Below are positions 7,836 through 16,100 of a stretch of DNA of 64,000 nt, piece by piece. The stretch comes from an uncultured Spirochaetales bacterium (lineage in GTDB: Bacteria; Spirochaetota; Spirochaetia; Sphaerochaetales; Sphaerochaetaceae): contig CAKQWE010000002.1 in the NCBI GenBank assembly GCA_934277975.1, positions 97,843 to 161,842 of the forward strand, written 5' to 3'. A model generated the notes under the pieces. That model made no database searches, was not told the DNA's origin, and was given only the letters and a program-made list of their open reading frames with translations. How positions within the stretch are numbered: position 1 is the first letter of the stretch; every line of letters starts with the position of its first letter. Position numbers and translations under genes: made by a program.

Positions 7836-9368
7836 ATGGGTGATTTTGCACAGGGCTTCCAGATGGTGGCCAATATTTCTACGATACTCTGGTGTGCATT
7901 CGGTTCCGTACTAGGAATCATTCTTGGAGCACTTCCGGGTCTTACTGCAACGATGGGGATTGCACTTGTCATTCCTATTTCATATAGCATTTCCAATACG
8001 GCTACAGGAATAGGGCTTCTCCTTTCCGTGTACTGCGGTGCAGTCTGCGGAGCCTCCATTCCTGCAATCCTGTTGGGGATTCCAGGCAACCCAAACGCCA
8101 TTGCAACCGTCACAGACGGTCAGCTCATGACCAAGAAGGGTCTTGCCGGCCAGGCTCTTGGCGGAGCTGTCATAGCTTCCATGATAGGTGGCATTGGATC
8201 TGAGATTCTTCTTGTGTTCTTCAGCCCACTGATTGCAAAGGCTACGCTTGCCTTTGGTCCTGCGGAGAAGACGACGTTGGCATTGGTTGGACTTGTCATA
8301 ATAGCATCGGTCTCAGGAAAGGACATCCTAAAAGGCCTTCTCATGGGTGCATTGGGCTTCGTGTTCGCATTTCTTGGCACCGACCCAATCTCCGGTGCAT
8401 GTAGGATGCCGTTTGCGGATGCTCTCAAGAAGACTGTCCTTGCAGGTGGCTTCGACATGACATCCACCCTCATTGGGCTGTACGGTGTAAGCCAGGTCTT
8501 TGCAGAGCTTGCAAACCTGTCAAAACCACAGAACACAGATGTGGCGACCAACATTGGAAAGGTGTTCCCTCCATTCAAGAAGGTCCTTTCAATGTGGCAG
8601 ATAATACTTTCTTCCTTGGGTATTGGTACGATAATTGGCGCAATCCCCGGAACTGGAGCATCGATTGCGGTCTTCATGGCACATGACTCGGCCACCAAGA
8701 TATGCGATGCCTCAAACGGCAAGCTTGAGAAGCCGGGTACGGGATGCCTTGAGGGTGTATTCGCTCCAGAAGTTGCCAACAACGCAGTTACGGGAGGGGC
8801 CCTCATTCCAGCCCTCTCCCTTGGAATCCCTGGAGACAGCGCCACTGCCGTCCTAATTGGAGCTCTTATGATAAACGGGGTGACACCTGGTTTCCAGCTG
8901 TTCAGTACGAACATGCCTCTTGTGTACTCCATCTTCATCACATTGTTCTTTGCAAACGTGTTCATGGGTGTATTCCAACTTGCGGGGATCCGCCTTTATC
9001 CAAAGGTTCTTCTCATAAGCCAGCGCATACTCATGCCAATCGTGCTAATTCTTTCGTTCATTGGCTCCTATGCCCTTGCAGGTGCCTCGATTCCAAAGGG
9101 TATCTTCAACGTTGGTACGGCGCTCTTCATGGGGCTTGTGGGATATGCAATGAAGAAGAACGGCTATCCTTTGGCTCCTGTAGTTCTTGGTTTCATCCTT
9201 GGAGGGATGTTCGAGGAGAACTTCAGAAAGGCTGTAAAACTTGGTGCTGGGACAATGGAAAGGTTTGCAACGTCTCCAATCTGCTGGATATTCACACTCC
9301 TTGCGGTTGTCATAGTCGTTTCGTCCGTACTAAAGAACAGAAAAGAGGCAACAGCCAAGAATGCTTAA
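7836..9368 (+). CDS. tctA: Tripartite tricarboxylate transporter large membrane subunit TctA
   Basis: 510 residues, normal for the family, with about 12 membrane segments. Signature loops are GIILGALPGLTATMGIALV near the N-terminus, AVCGASIPAILLGIPGNPNA and its internal repeat GGALIPALSLGIPGDSATAV in the second half. TctA is the ion-coupled permease that accepts substrate from TctC. The start ATG follows a G-rich AGGGGG. The last eight bases overlap the next gene, indicating translational coupling with a cytosolic enzyme, which suggests that the two soluble proteins downstream act on the imported compound. Confidence 0.95.
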   Translation: MGDFAQGFQMVANISTILWCAFGSVLGIILGALPGLTATMGIALVIPISYSISNTATGIGLLLSVYCGAVCGASIPAILLGIPGNPNAIATVTDGQLMTKKGLAGQALGGAVIASMIGGIGSEILLVFFSPLIAKATLAFGPAEKTTLALVGLVIIASVSGKDILKGLLMGALGFVFAFLGTDPISGACRMPFADALKKTVLAGGFDMTSTLIGLYGVSQVFAELANLSKPQNTDVATNIGKVFPPFKKVLSMWQIILSSLGIGTIIGAIPGTGASIAVFMAHDSATKICDASNGKLEKPGTGCLEGVFAPEVANNAVTGGALIPALSLGIPGDSATAVLIGALMINGVTPGFQLFSTNMPLVYSIFITLFFANVFMGVFQLAGIRLYPKVLLISQRILMPIVLILSFIGSYALAGASIPKGIFNVGTALFMGLVGYAMKKNGYPLAPVVLGFILGGMFEENFRKAVKLGAGTMERFATSPICWIFTLLAVVIVVSSVLKNRKEATAKNA

Positions 9369-10116
9369 GTACGTTTTCCTTGGTGCAAATGGATCCGTCC
9401 AAGAACAGGGGAGTGGAAACACCTCTCTCCTGTTTTCTGACGGTGTTTCATCGTTGCTTGTGGATGCTTCCGTGAACATCCATGCTGCCGTAGAGGCCAA
9501 CATAGATGCCGTCGTGATAACGCACGAGCATATAGACCACATGTACGCACTTCCAAGCCTACTGCATCAGCTGTGGCTTTCAAAGCGTACCAAGCCGCTT
9601 GTGATAATCTGCCCTGATGGCGTGAGAAGCATGGTGAACGGGCTCATAGACAACTTTGCAATCCGTTCCAAGAAAGGCATCTTCGACATAGTGTTCGAGA
9701 CCGCTGACCACAACAGAGTTGGAAACATGGACATTGAGTTCTTCAAGACCGTCCACACTCCAAATTCGGTTGGCATGGTCGTAAGCGAAGCGACGTGTGA
9801 GAATCTCGAAAACCCAAAGAAGATCGTATATACCTGCGACACAGCACCTGTGGAGAATCCAAAGGATTCGCTTCCAGCGTGCGCCTTTGGTCCTGAAGTG
9901 CTCATCCATGAGACGAACTCCGTCAGCGATGTCCGCAAGCCAGACCATAGCAGTGGAATTGATGCAGCAAGGCTTGCACTTGAACTTGGCGCAAAGCGTC
10001 TTGTCCTATGCCACCTTCCAAAGGGTGATGCCGCAAAACAGGCGATATTGGAGGAAGCCCGCAGCCTGTACCCAAAAGCAGAGCTTCCAATAGTGATGAA
10101 AGAGGAGACTGTTTGA
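9361..10116 (+). CDS. Metallo-beta-lactamase-fold hydrolase
   Basis: 251 residues. The zinc motif HEHIDH occupies residues 55-60; YTCDTAP (third metal ligand region), HETN and the C-terminal LCHLP complete the fold, most like the RNase Z/UlaG-type branch. The reaction is not known. It overlaps tctA by eight bases and ends one base before the phosphohexomutase gene starts, so it belongs to the transport operon. UlaG-like lactonases in sugar-acid operons make hydrolysis of an imported lactone or phosphoester a reasonable guess, not a demonstrated function. Confidence 0.8.
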   Translation: MLKYVFLGANGSVQEQGSGNTSLLFSDGVSSLLVDASVNIHAAVEANIDAVVITHEHIDHMYALPSLLHQLWLSKRTKPLVIICPDGVRSMVNGLIDNFAIRSKKGIFDIVFETADHNRVGNMDIEFFKTVHTPNSVGMVVSEATCENLENPKKIVYTCDTAPVENPKDSLPACAFGPEVLIHETNSVSDVRKPDHSSGIDAARLALELGAKRLVLCHLPKGDAAKQAILEEARSLYPKAELPIVMKEETV

Positions 10117-10117
10117 A

Positions 10118-11680
10118 ATGGATGACCTTCTACTTGGAATGTTCAAGCTCTACGATATAAGGACGAAGGAGCACAACCTGACACCACAGCTCAAGGACAG
10201 GCTGTACAACGCATTGACCATATACTACAGGGACAGCGTCAAAGCTACCTCCATAGTGATATGTCGTGATGCACGACTGTATGTTCCGGAACTTGTGGAA
10301 GGTCTAGTCAATGCTTTCTGCCTTGCAGGGATAGATGTCCTTGTGAATCCTCTTCCAATATCCACATGTCAGTTCTACTACACCTGCATGAAATATAGGG
10401 ACAGCGCGGGCATAATGGTCACGGCTTCCCACAACCCTGGCGAATATGTAGGCATGAAGCTTATGGCTCCTCAGCTGCTTCCTATCGCATATGGCAACGG
10501 ACCAGACGGCGGAGTTGAGAAAATCAAGCAGTTGTATATAGACAATGCGAGTATTCTGCCAAGTTCGGAATCAAATATGGGCGAGGCCAAAGTACATCAT
10601 GGAAAAGTAACAGTCATAAACGAGCTTGAGGGCTACATAGACTATTCAATGAAGCTTGCAGGCGTAAAGGAAGGTTCCCTAAAGGGGTTGAACGTCATGT
10701 TTGAGTTCCTAAACGGTTCGGCTGGAACAGAGGAGGCACTTGCATTCCAGAAAGCTGGTGCAAACGTCACATACAGGCACCTTCTTCCAAATGGGTTCTT
10801 CCCGGCAGGCGATCCAAACCCAATCATTGAATCATCCATAGCCCCTGCAAGGGCCGCTATGAAGGAAGGCTCCTATGACATAGGGTTCTGCTTCGACGGT
10901 GACGGCGATAGGCTTGACCTTATGGACAGCAATGGCGAACAGATAGTCCCTGGTCTCAACATGGCCATAATCATACCTGAGATAATGAAGGTCTACGGTG
11001 GGACGAAGAAGCACTTCTATGCCGATGTCAAAGCCCTCCCAATATCCCTTTGCGAGATTGCAAAGTCCGGTGCGGACGTACATATAATCCGCAACGGACA
11101 TTCCTTCATAAAGGCAAAGCTCAGGGACAACTGCAACGATGGATACTTCGCCTCAGAGGAAGAGTCCGCCCATTACTACATGAACTTCCCATACGACATC
11201 GACGACCCGGCCAAGGGCTATGCCGCAGTGGAGTCTACCATGTTCTTCGCCCTTCTTACCGCAAGGTGCTATCTAGAGAACCCTCAGGCCTACAGGCGGG
11301 CGTCGGAGCTTCAGAGATCGGTCTATAGGGAGAGGGAATGGCCTTTGTACTGCGAGGCCGCTCCGGAGAAGATGCCGCAGATCCTCGGTGACGTGGAGAA
11401 GAGGATGAAGGAGCTGGGTGCTGTCGTGATAGACCGTATGGACGATGGCAGCGACCTTGATGCAACGCTCATGCGCTTCAACCTGCCAGAGAGGATCGAT
11501 GGTATGACGGACCTTTCCAAGGCCAAGTGGGCCCAGGTCGCACAGCGCATTTCACGAAGCGAGGACGCTATGGTCCGCTGGGAGGTGGTATCCAACGACA
11601 AGGATGAGTGCGAAAGGCTCAACTCCGCAGTGAAGGAGATTGTCAACGGATATGTAGAGAAGGGTTTTGCCCATTATTGA
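10118..11680 (+). CDS. Phosphomannomutase/phosphoglucomutase family protein
   Basis: 520 residues of the alpha-D-phosphohexomutase superfamily. Catalytic phosphoserine Ser104 lies in VTASHNPGEY, the magnesium loop is FDGDGDR (about 259-265), and the sugar-binding GxEES-type loop appears as ASEEESAHYYMN. It interconverts hexose 1- and 6-phosphates; which sugar is used cannot be told from these motifs. ATG 10118 has GAGGAG upstream within the end of the previous gene. Presence in an operon with a carboxylate-type transporter is unusual and suggests that the imported ligand is linked to hexose or uronate metabolism. Confidence 0.85.
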   Translation: MDDLLLGMFKLYDIRTKEHNLTPQLKDRLYNALTIYYRDSVKATSIVICRDARLYVPELVEGLVNAFCLAGIDVLVNPLPISTCQFYYTCMKYRDSAGIMVTASHNPGEYVGMKLMAPQLLPIAYGNGPDGGVEKIKQLYIDNASILPSSESNMGEAKVHHGKVTVINELEGYIDYSMKLAGVKEGSLKGLNVMFEFLNGSAGTEEALAFQKAGANVTYRHLLPNGFFPAGDPNPIIESSIAPARAAMKEGSYDIGFCFDGDGDRLDLMDSNGEQIVPGLNMAIIIPEIMKVYGGTKKHFYADVKALPISLCEIAKSGADVHIIRNGHSFIKAKLRDNCNDGYFASEEESAHYYMNFPYDIDDPAKGYAAVESTMFFALLTARCYLENPQAYRRASELQRSVYREREWPLYCEAAPEKMPQILGDVEKRMKELGAVVIDRMDDGSDLDATLMRFNLPERIDGMTDLSKAKWAQVAQRISRSEDAMVRWEVVSNDKDECERLNSAVKEIVNGYVEKGFAHY

Positions 11681-11697
11681 TGCTATCATCATTGAAG

Positions 11698-11726
11698 CTG
11701 TCATTATCGATGACATAGGGTATAAT
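11698..11726 (+). promoter_or_regulatory. Candidate promoter with overlapping inverted repeat for the DeoR gene
   Basis: Perfect TATAAT (11721-11726) with a CTGTCA -35-like hexamer 17 bases upstream. TGTCAT (11699-11704) and ATGACA (11710-11715) form an inverted repeat across the -35 region, a plausible autoregulatory site. Confidence 0.5.
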
Positions 11727-11745
11727 AGACAGGGTTGGAGGTTTT

Positions 11746-12498
11746 ATGTCCATGAACGAAAGGCAGAACGAAATCATCAGACTTCTATCGGGATCGGACT
11801 ACGTCACCGTTGAGGAGTTCTCAAGAAGCCTAGGGGTTTCCAAGGTCACGATAAGATCGGACTTGAACATCCTTGAGCAGAAAGGCCTTCTCATGCGCAC
11901 GCATGGCGGGGCCATGATTCCGGACAGGCAGAACCCCTCACGAAGCATCTCCAAGACCATAAGCGAATACGACGACGAGAAGGACCGCATAGCCAAGGCG
12001 GCGGCTCTCCTTGTCCCTGATGGCGGCACAATCCTCGTTGACAGCGGTTCCACGAGCCTTCATTTGTCAAAGTACCTCCATGGCAGAAAGCTCACCCTTG
12101 TGACGAATTCACTTCTATTGGTGGATTCTTTCAGAAACGACGATTCCATGGATGTCGTTTCTTTGGGGGGCACCCTCAAGCGAAACGTCATGGGCATGGT
12201 TGGACCAATGGCCATATCTGATGTCGCACGGGTCTACGCGGACATCCTCTTCCTTGGTTGCACGGGCTACACCAACGCTGGCATATTCTCGTCCAACCTC
12301 ATCGAAGCCGAGCTCAAACAGGCCATGACCAAATCGTCCGACAAAGTCTGCCTCATTGCGGACTCCAGCAAATACGGCACCAAAGCCATGGCCTTCATCT
12401 CATCCTGGGACGACATAGATGTCTTCATAACCGATGCCATTGAGCCAGCCCTTCGTGAAAAGCTCGAAAGCCGAGGCGTAGAGGTCATAATAGCATAG
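11746..12498 (+). CDS. DeoR-family transcriptional regulator
   Basis: 250 residues: N-terminal DeoR helix-turn-helix (RQNEIIRLL then VTVEEFSRSLGVSKVTIRSDL, split at the turn) and a C-terminal DeoRC ligand domain (VDSGSTSLHLSKYL, TNSLLL, LGGTL, LGCTGYTNAGIF) that senses phosphorylated sugars. GGAGG at 11737-11741 serves ATG 11746 (spacing 4) or ATG 11752 (spacing 10); the choice changes two residues. It follows the transporter/mutase genes but has its own promoter. It is the best candidate to bind the TTGCGAAAA repeats before tctC. Confidence 0.88.
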   Translation: MSMNERQNEIIRLLSGSDYVTVEEFSRSLGVSKVTIRSDLNILEQKGLLMRTHGGAMIPDRQNPSRSISKTISEYDDEKDRIAKAAALLVPDGGTILVDSGSTSLHLSKYLHGRKLTLVTNSLLLVDSFRNDDSMDVVSLGGTLKRNVMGMVGPMAISDVARVYADILFLGCTGYTNAGIFSSNLIEAELKQAMTKSSDKVCLIADSSKYGTKAMAFISSWDDIDVFITDAIEPALREKLESRGVEVIIA

Positions 12499-12630
12499 AG
12501 CAGTTTTTGGCTATATATTTCCGAGAAAGGCGGAAACTGTCCATTCTTCAATGAAATTTTATTGAAAAACGGCCCATCCTTCAATGTTTTGCATGTGGAA
12601 AAAGGAAGTGGAATAGGGCATACTATACTG
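12499..12630. other. Intergenic region with small palindromes, no gene
   Basis: Contains TTTCCG/CGGAAA (12518-12536), a TTCAAT/ATTGAA palindrome (12547-12566) and two near-identical 13-mers CCATTCTTCAATG and CCATCCTTCAATG. None has a terminator T-run. No coding sequence is visible. Confidence 0.4.
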
Positions 12631-12681
12631 TTGATGGCATTTGCATGTTGATGACGATTGCATGTTGATGGCGATTTCAAA
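12631..12681 (+). repeat. Three tandem 17-bp repeats before the Ntn-hydrolase gene
   Basis: Consecutive units TTGATGGCATTTGCATG (12631), TTGATGACGATTGCATG (12648) and TTGATGGCGATTTCAAA (12665) have an exact 17-base period and end 13 bases before the ribosome binding site. Likely a small regulatory or slippage-derived tandem array. Confidence 0.6.
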
Positions 12682-12705
12682 TGCAATGCCTGTAGGAGGG
12701 GACTT

Positions 12706-13809
12706 GTGAACAATACAGTGAAAAAGACCTTGCGCTATGCACTTCTGGCTCTGCTTTTGATGATAATCGTGGCGGCCGTCACGTTTCTTTGTGTATACAG
12801 GACAAGATTCAAAACCATGTCCACAATAGAGAAGCTGTCAGACTACGACGACTACAACCTCTATCATATGGACGTGAAGTATGACTACAGCCTTCGGAAG
12901 ATACTGGACAACGGAATCGTTGACAACCAAAGCTTCACAAACTCAATCCTAAAGGAGGTCCTTCCTCTTCTGCCAATACACATGGAAGCAAAGAGCTTTG
13001 GCTGCACGGCATTTACAATGAAGACCACAGAAGGCAAGACCCTCATGGGACGCAACTACGACTTCAAGTTGGATACATCGTCAATGCTTGTGTGCTGCGA
13101 ACCAAAGGACGGCTACAAGTCAATGGCCTTCGCAGCCTTGGACAACCTTGGAATAAAGGATGCTACAAAGAGCCTCTCCACGAAGATGGTGTGTCTTGCT
13201 GCTCCTTTTGCATGTCTTGATGGAATAAACGAGAAGGGTGTCTCCATTGCAATCCTAACGCTTGACAGCGAGCCTACCAACCAGGTTGGCATGGACGATT
13301 CCAAGCAGACGATTGGAACATCCCTTGTCGTAAGGCTTGTACTCGACAACGCCGCAACGACGCAGGAGGCTGTGGACCTCATTGCAAAGTACAATATGTT
13401 TGCAACAGCTGGTCGCGACTACCACTTCTACATAACAGATGCCTCTGGCGATGGCAGAGTTGTTGAGTTCGACTGCGACAGCCCCACAAGGCAAATGACC
13501 GTGACACCAACCCCTGCCGTGACGAACTTCTTCATCATGTACGGCGACAAGGTGCTTCCAAACCAGAAGAACGAACAGTACGGCCATGGAAAGGAACGCT
13601 ACGACAGCGTCATGCAGGTCATGGCTGAAAACAAAGGAAACGAAACCGTTGACACCGCCTGGGAGGCCCTTATGTCCGCAGCCCAGGAGCCAAATCCAGA
13701 GGATGTCACAAGCAACACCCAGTGGTCCATCGTCTACAACAACACAGACCTCACTGCCACGATAAGCCTTCGCAGGAAGTGGGACGACAAGTTCCTTGTG
13801 ATGTTCTAG
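12706..13809 (+). CDS. Membrane-anchored Ntn-hydrolase, C45/choloylglycine-hydrolase-like
   Basis: 367 residues beginning at GTG 12706, six bases after AGGAGG. An N-terminal membrane anchor (ALLALLLMIIVAAVTFLCVY) is followed by about 70 residues and then the likely nucleophile Cys100 in SFGCTAFTM, with GRNYDFK downstream, as in linear-amide C-N hydrolases (choloylglycine hydrolase, acid ceramidase-like, acyl-CoA:6-APA acyltransferase). In this superfamily the Cys is exposed by autocleavage, so the region before it would be a propeptide. The anchor suggests action outside the membrane on a peptide, bile-acid or N-acyl amide; the substrate is unknown. It stands alone between the DeoR gene and a degraded gene. 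Confidence 0.75.
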   Translation: MNNTVKKTLRYALLALLLMIIVAAVTFLCVYRTRFKTMSTIEKLSDYDDYNLYHMDVKYDYSLRKILDNGIVDNQSFTNSILKEVLPLLPIHMEAKSFGCTAFTMKTTEGKTLMGRNYDFKLDTSSMLVCCEPKDGYKSMAFAALDNLGIKDATKSLSTKMVCLAAPFACLDGINEKGVSIAILTLDSEPTNQVGMDDSKQTIGTSLVVRLVLDNAATTQEAVDLIAKYNMFATAGRDYHFYITDASGDGRVVEFDCDSPTRQMTVTPTPAVTNFFIMYGDKVLPNQKNEQYGHGKERYDSVMQVMAENKGNETVDTAWEALMSAAQEPNPEDVTSNTQWSIVYNNTDLTATISLRRKWDDKFLVMF

Positions 13810-13969
13810 GTTCTTGCAAGCAAGGAAACCAAAATAGAAGCTGCAGAGCATATGTCGCAGCCTCTACTGTATTCAAAGGTCGCGAATTCGAGTCCTTTTA
13901 GAGGTGTCTCTGCAGACTATTTGATGTCCAATACTGCTTCGTCTGATTGTGCAAATCCTACGATGCCAG

Positions 13970-14240
13970 TCAAATGAATCCCTCGAATCCATCTGCATCC
14001 TGCTGCAGCTGCTTCAGAAAACGACTTAAATGCCAGCCGTCGGTTGTAGCGTGGTGGCAGGTTATGGAAAGGGGCATCATGAGATGGGTCTTCCCTGAAG
14101 CATCGGTCTTGGTGAAGAGCCTTCCAGCTTCCAATGAGGGGAAAAAGTATGGCTTGTTGTCGTAGCTGTGTGTCGCGAAGTGCTTGAAGGACACCCAATG
14201 GCCTACCAAATTGAAAACGCCACGATATTCACATAGAATA
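13970..14240 (-). pseudogene. Remnant of chloramphenicol acetyltransferase (type A CAT), C-terminal part only
   Basis: The minus-strand frame ends with the C-terminal third of a CAT: GHWVSFKHFATHS, PYFFPSLEAGRLF, LMMPLSITCHHATTDGWH and LSRFLKQLQQDAD. HHATTDG is the catalytic HHxxxDG motif. The N-terminal two thirds of the enzyme are missing; the frame stays open to 14323 but that part is antisense to the following dehydrogenase and not CAT-like. Full-length CATs are about 215 residues. This is a decayed acquired gene or an unlinked non-resistance acetyltransferase; it cannot be functional as it stands. Confidence 0.75.
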
Positions 14241-14246
14241 TCCGCA

Positions 14247-15065
14247 ATGAGTACGTCCAACGAAAATCCATCACGGTACATCCTCGTAACAGGCGCATAC
14301 GGCGGAATGGGCCGCGCCACCATAGCCGCACTTGCAAGGCGGGGCTACAAGGTGTTTGCACTGGATTTGAAGGTCCCATGCGAAGCACAGCAGGGCATCA
14401 TCCCAATCGAGGCCGATGTCACCGACGAAGCCAGCGTAGCATTGGCTTTGGAAAAGGTTAGGGAAGCAACTGATGAGCTTTTTGCAATAGTCCATTTTGC
14501 AGGCCGATACGTTATGGATTCGCTCGTGGAGATATCTTTGGAGAATTTGGAGACTGCGTTCAAGACGAATTTCTTTGGTGCGTTCATTGTAAACAAAGCA
14601 TTCCAACCGCTTCTGAAAAGAGGTAGCCGAATCGTCATGACCACAAGCGAACTTGCACCTCTTGATCCCTTGCCTTTTACTGGGATATACGCCGTGACGA
14701 AAAGCACTTTGGACAAATATGCATATTCCCTTGCAATGGAGCTTCAACTTCTAGGTGTAAAGGTATCCGTCATACGGGCAGGTGCAGTCTCCACGAACAT
14801 GTTGGGAGTTTCGACAAGTGCGCTGGACCGCTTCTGTTCCAACACCAAACTCTACACATACAATGCAGACAGGTTCAAGCGTATAGTGGACGGTATCGAA
14901 GCCAAAAGCGTCTCGCCTGAAAGGATTGCATCCAAGGTCCTGCACATCCTTGGAAAGAAAAACCCCGCATTTGCCTATAGTATAAACCGCAACCCGTTGC
15001 TGCTTATGCTAAATGCCATTCCAAAGCGTCTTCAGCTTTGGGTCATACGTCAGGTCTTGAAATAG
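14247..15065 (+). CDS. Short-chain dehydrogenase/reductase
   Basis: 272 residues. Rossmann motif TGAYGGMGRATIAAL, an HFAG in place of NNAG, and the catalytic set Ser in MTTSELA with Tyr and Lys in GIYAVTKSTLDKYA. The shape is of the classical SDRs that act on sterol or sugar hydroxyls (the C-terminal NRNPLLLMLNAIPKRLQLW is hydrophobic). ATG 14247 is chosen as the first plausible start, but it lacks a clear Shine-Dalgarno sequence; the CAT remnant lies antisense immediately upstream, so the original promoter region may have been disturbed. The substrate cannot be inferred. Confidence 0.75.
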   Translation: MSTSNENPSRYILVTGAYGGMGRATIAALARRGYKVFALDLKVPCEAQQGIIPIEADVTDEASVALALEKVREATDELFAIVHFAGRYVMDSLVEISLENLETAFKTNFFGAFIVNKAFQPLLKRGSRIVMTTSELAPLDPLPFTGIYAVTKSTLDKYAYSLAMELQLLGVKVSVIRAGAVSTNMLGVSTSALDRFCSNTKLYTYNADRFKRIVDGIEAKSVSPERIASKVLHILGKKNPAFAYSINRNPLLLMLNAIPKRLQLWVIRQVLK

Positions 15066-15138
15066 AGATTCGACTTCCTCTTCTGAAACTCCGTTGGATG
15101 GCTGTGAACATCCTCCAACGTCCATCTTGAATACAAGC

Positions 15139-15217
15139 TTAGACTTTTACTTGGTTTTTTCGGTGGAAAAGTCTAATTGTTAGACTTTTTCACTTGTTTT
15201 TAGCTTAAAAAGTCTAA
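15139..15217. repeat. Two adjacent palindromic hairpins with TTAGACTTTT arms
   Basis: TTAGACTTTT (15139-15148) / AAAAGTCTAA (15167-15176), then TTAGACTTTTT (15180-15190) / AAAAAGTCTAA (15207-15217). The two stems have nearly the same arms but different loops. They lie between the convergent dehydrogenase and SIS-domain genes, so a bidirectional terminator role is possible. Confidence 0.6.
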
Positions 15218-15260
15218 GAGGAACTTTCAAAACTATGCTTTGTGTGGATTGGACATGGAT
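15216..15260 (+). repeat. Dispersed 45-bp repeat, copy 1
   Basis: The segment starting GAGGAACTTTCAAAACTATG and ending TTGGACATGGATT is present again in inverted orientation at 48091-48136, differing by a single inserted A. It abuts the second TTAGACTTTT hairpin. A shorter 14-base match (AGAGGAACTTTCAA) occurs at 32363. Confidence 0.8.
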
Positions 15261-15338
15261 TTCTAGCCGTGCAGGGCATGGCCAGGACGCATGAAGGAGT
15301 TTTGCAAGTTCCTCCTAAGATGATGAAACGCGTCGTCG

Positions 15339-16100
15339 TTACAGCAGGTGCTTAACAAGCGGGCCATATTTCTCTTCCAGAGCCTTGTTGAACTCATCGC
15401 CTCCTGGGAGGTTCGCACTCTTGAACACCGGCGGAGTGAAACCTTTGGAGGCAAGGGCCTTTGCAACCTCCATCTCTATGCAGTTCATGACGAAGCAGTT
15501 GCAGAATGTGGATGTCGAGCCCATTGTGGCCTCACAGCCTTCCACTTCAGTGACGGCATCGCCGTAGGGGAGGTGGTTGTCTATGTAGACATCAGCCTCT
15601 TCGAAGAGGTTCTTGTTGCTTGGATGCCTTGACCTTGCGCCTGCAGGGACCTTTGCGCAATAGGAGCTGGATGTTACGGCAATGGTCGTGACTCCACGCT
15701 TTCTGCATTCAAGGACGGCGTCTATGGTCATGGAGTTTATGCCATAGGCATTGACGATTATCATGACCTCTCCCGGCTTGAAACCAACTCTATATGCATC
15801 GAGCACACCAATGGCATAGCCAGGTGTCCTTTCAATGATGTTGGAGCGCTTTGCACCATGGATGAGGTTCGTACCAGGGTCAAGGATGGGGTTCCATGCC
15901 GCAAGGCCTCCGGCTCTCCAAAGGACTTCCTCTGCGCCCATGTTTGAGTGTCCGCCGGTTCCAAGGATATGGACCATGTGGTCTCCAATGATTGCGTTGG
16001 CTATGATGTCTGCGGCCTTTCTTATGGTTGGCTCCTCCTTTGCTATTCCTTCAATGATTCCCTCTATTGTTTTTGCATATCTTTTTATTTCGTCTGACAT
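15339..16100 (-). CDS. SIS-domain phosphosugar-binding protein (COG4821-like), paralogue 1
   Basis: 253 residues from ATG 16100, which follows GGAGGAG. The SIS fold is shown by HILGTGGHSNMGAEEVLWRA (phosphosugar loop), VNAYGINSMTIDAVLECRK and TIAVTSSSY. This family is annotated as sugar isomerase-domain protein with no settled reaction; SIS domains bind phosphorylated ketoses or amino sugars. A paralogue is at 17807-18556, two genes away. It overlaps the mutarotase-like gene by 16 bases, so it ends the NagB transcription unit. Placement beside NagB and MurQ points to an amino-sugar phosphate step, perhaps isomerisation or epimerisation. Confidence 0.8.
   Translation of the reverse strand: MSDEIKRYAKTIEGIIEGIAKEEPTIRKAADIIANAIIGDHMVHILGTGGHSNMGAEEVLWRAGGLAAWNPILDPGTNLIHGAKRSNIIERTPGYAIGVLDAYRVGFKPGEVMIIVNAYGINSMTIDAVLECRKRGVTTIAVTSSSYCAKVPAGARSRHPSNKNLFEEADVYIDNHLPYGDAVTEVEGCEATMGSTSTFCNCFVMNCIEMEVAKALASKGFTPPVFKSANLPGGDEFNKALEEKYGPLVKHLL

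Noticed and set aside
8120..8965. 281-residue open frame opposite tctA, and 38591-39331 (246 residues) opposite binding-protein gene 2
   Set aside because: Both are shadows of clear family members on the other strand, without motifs of their own.
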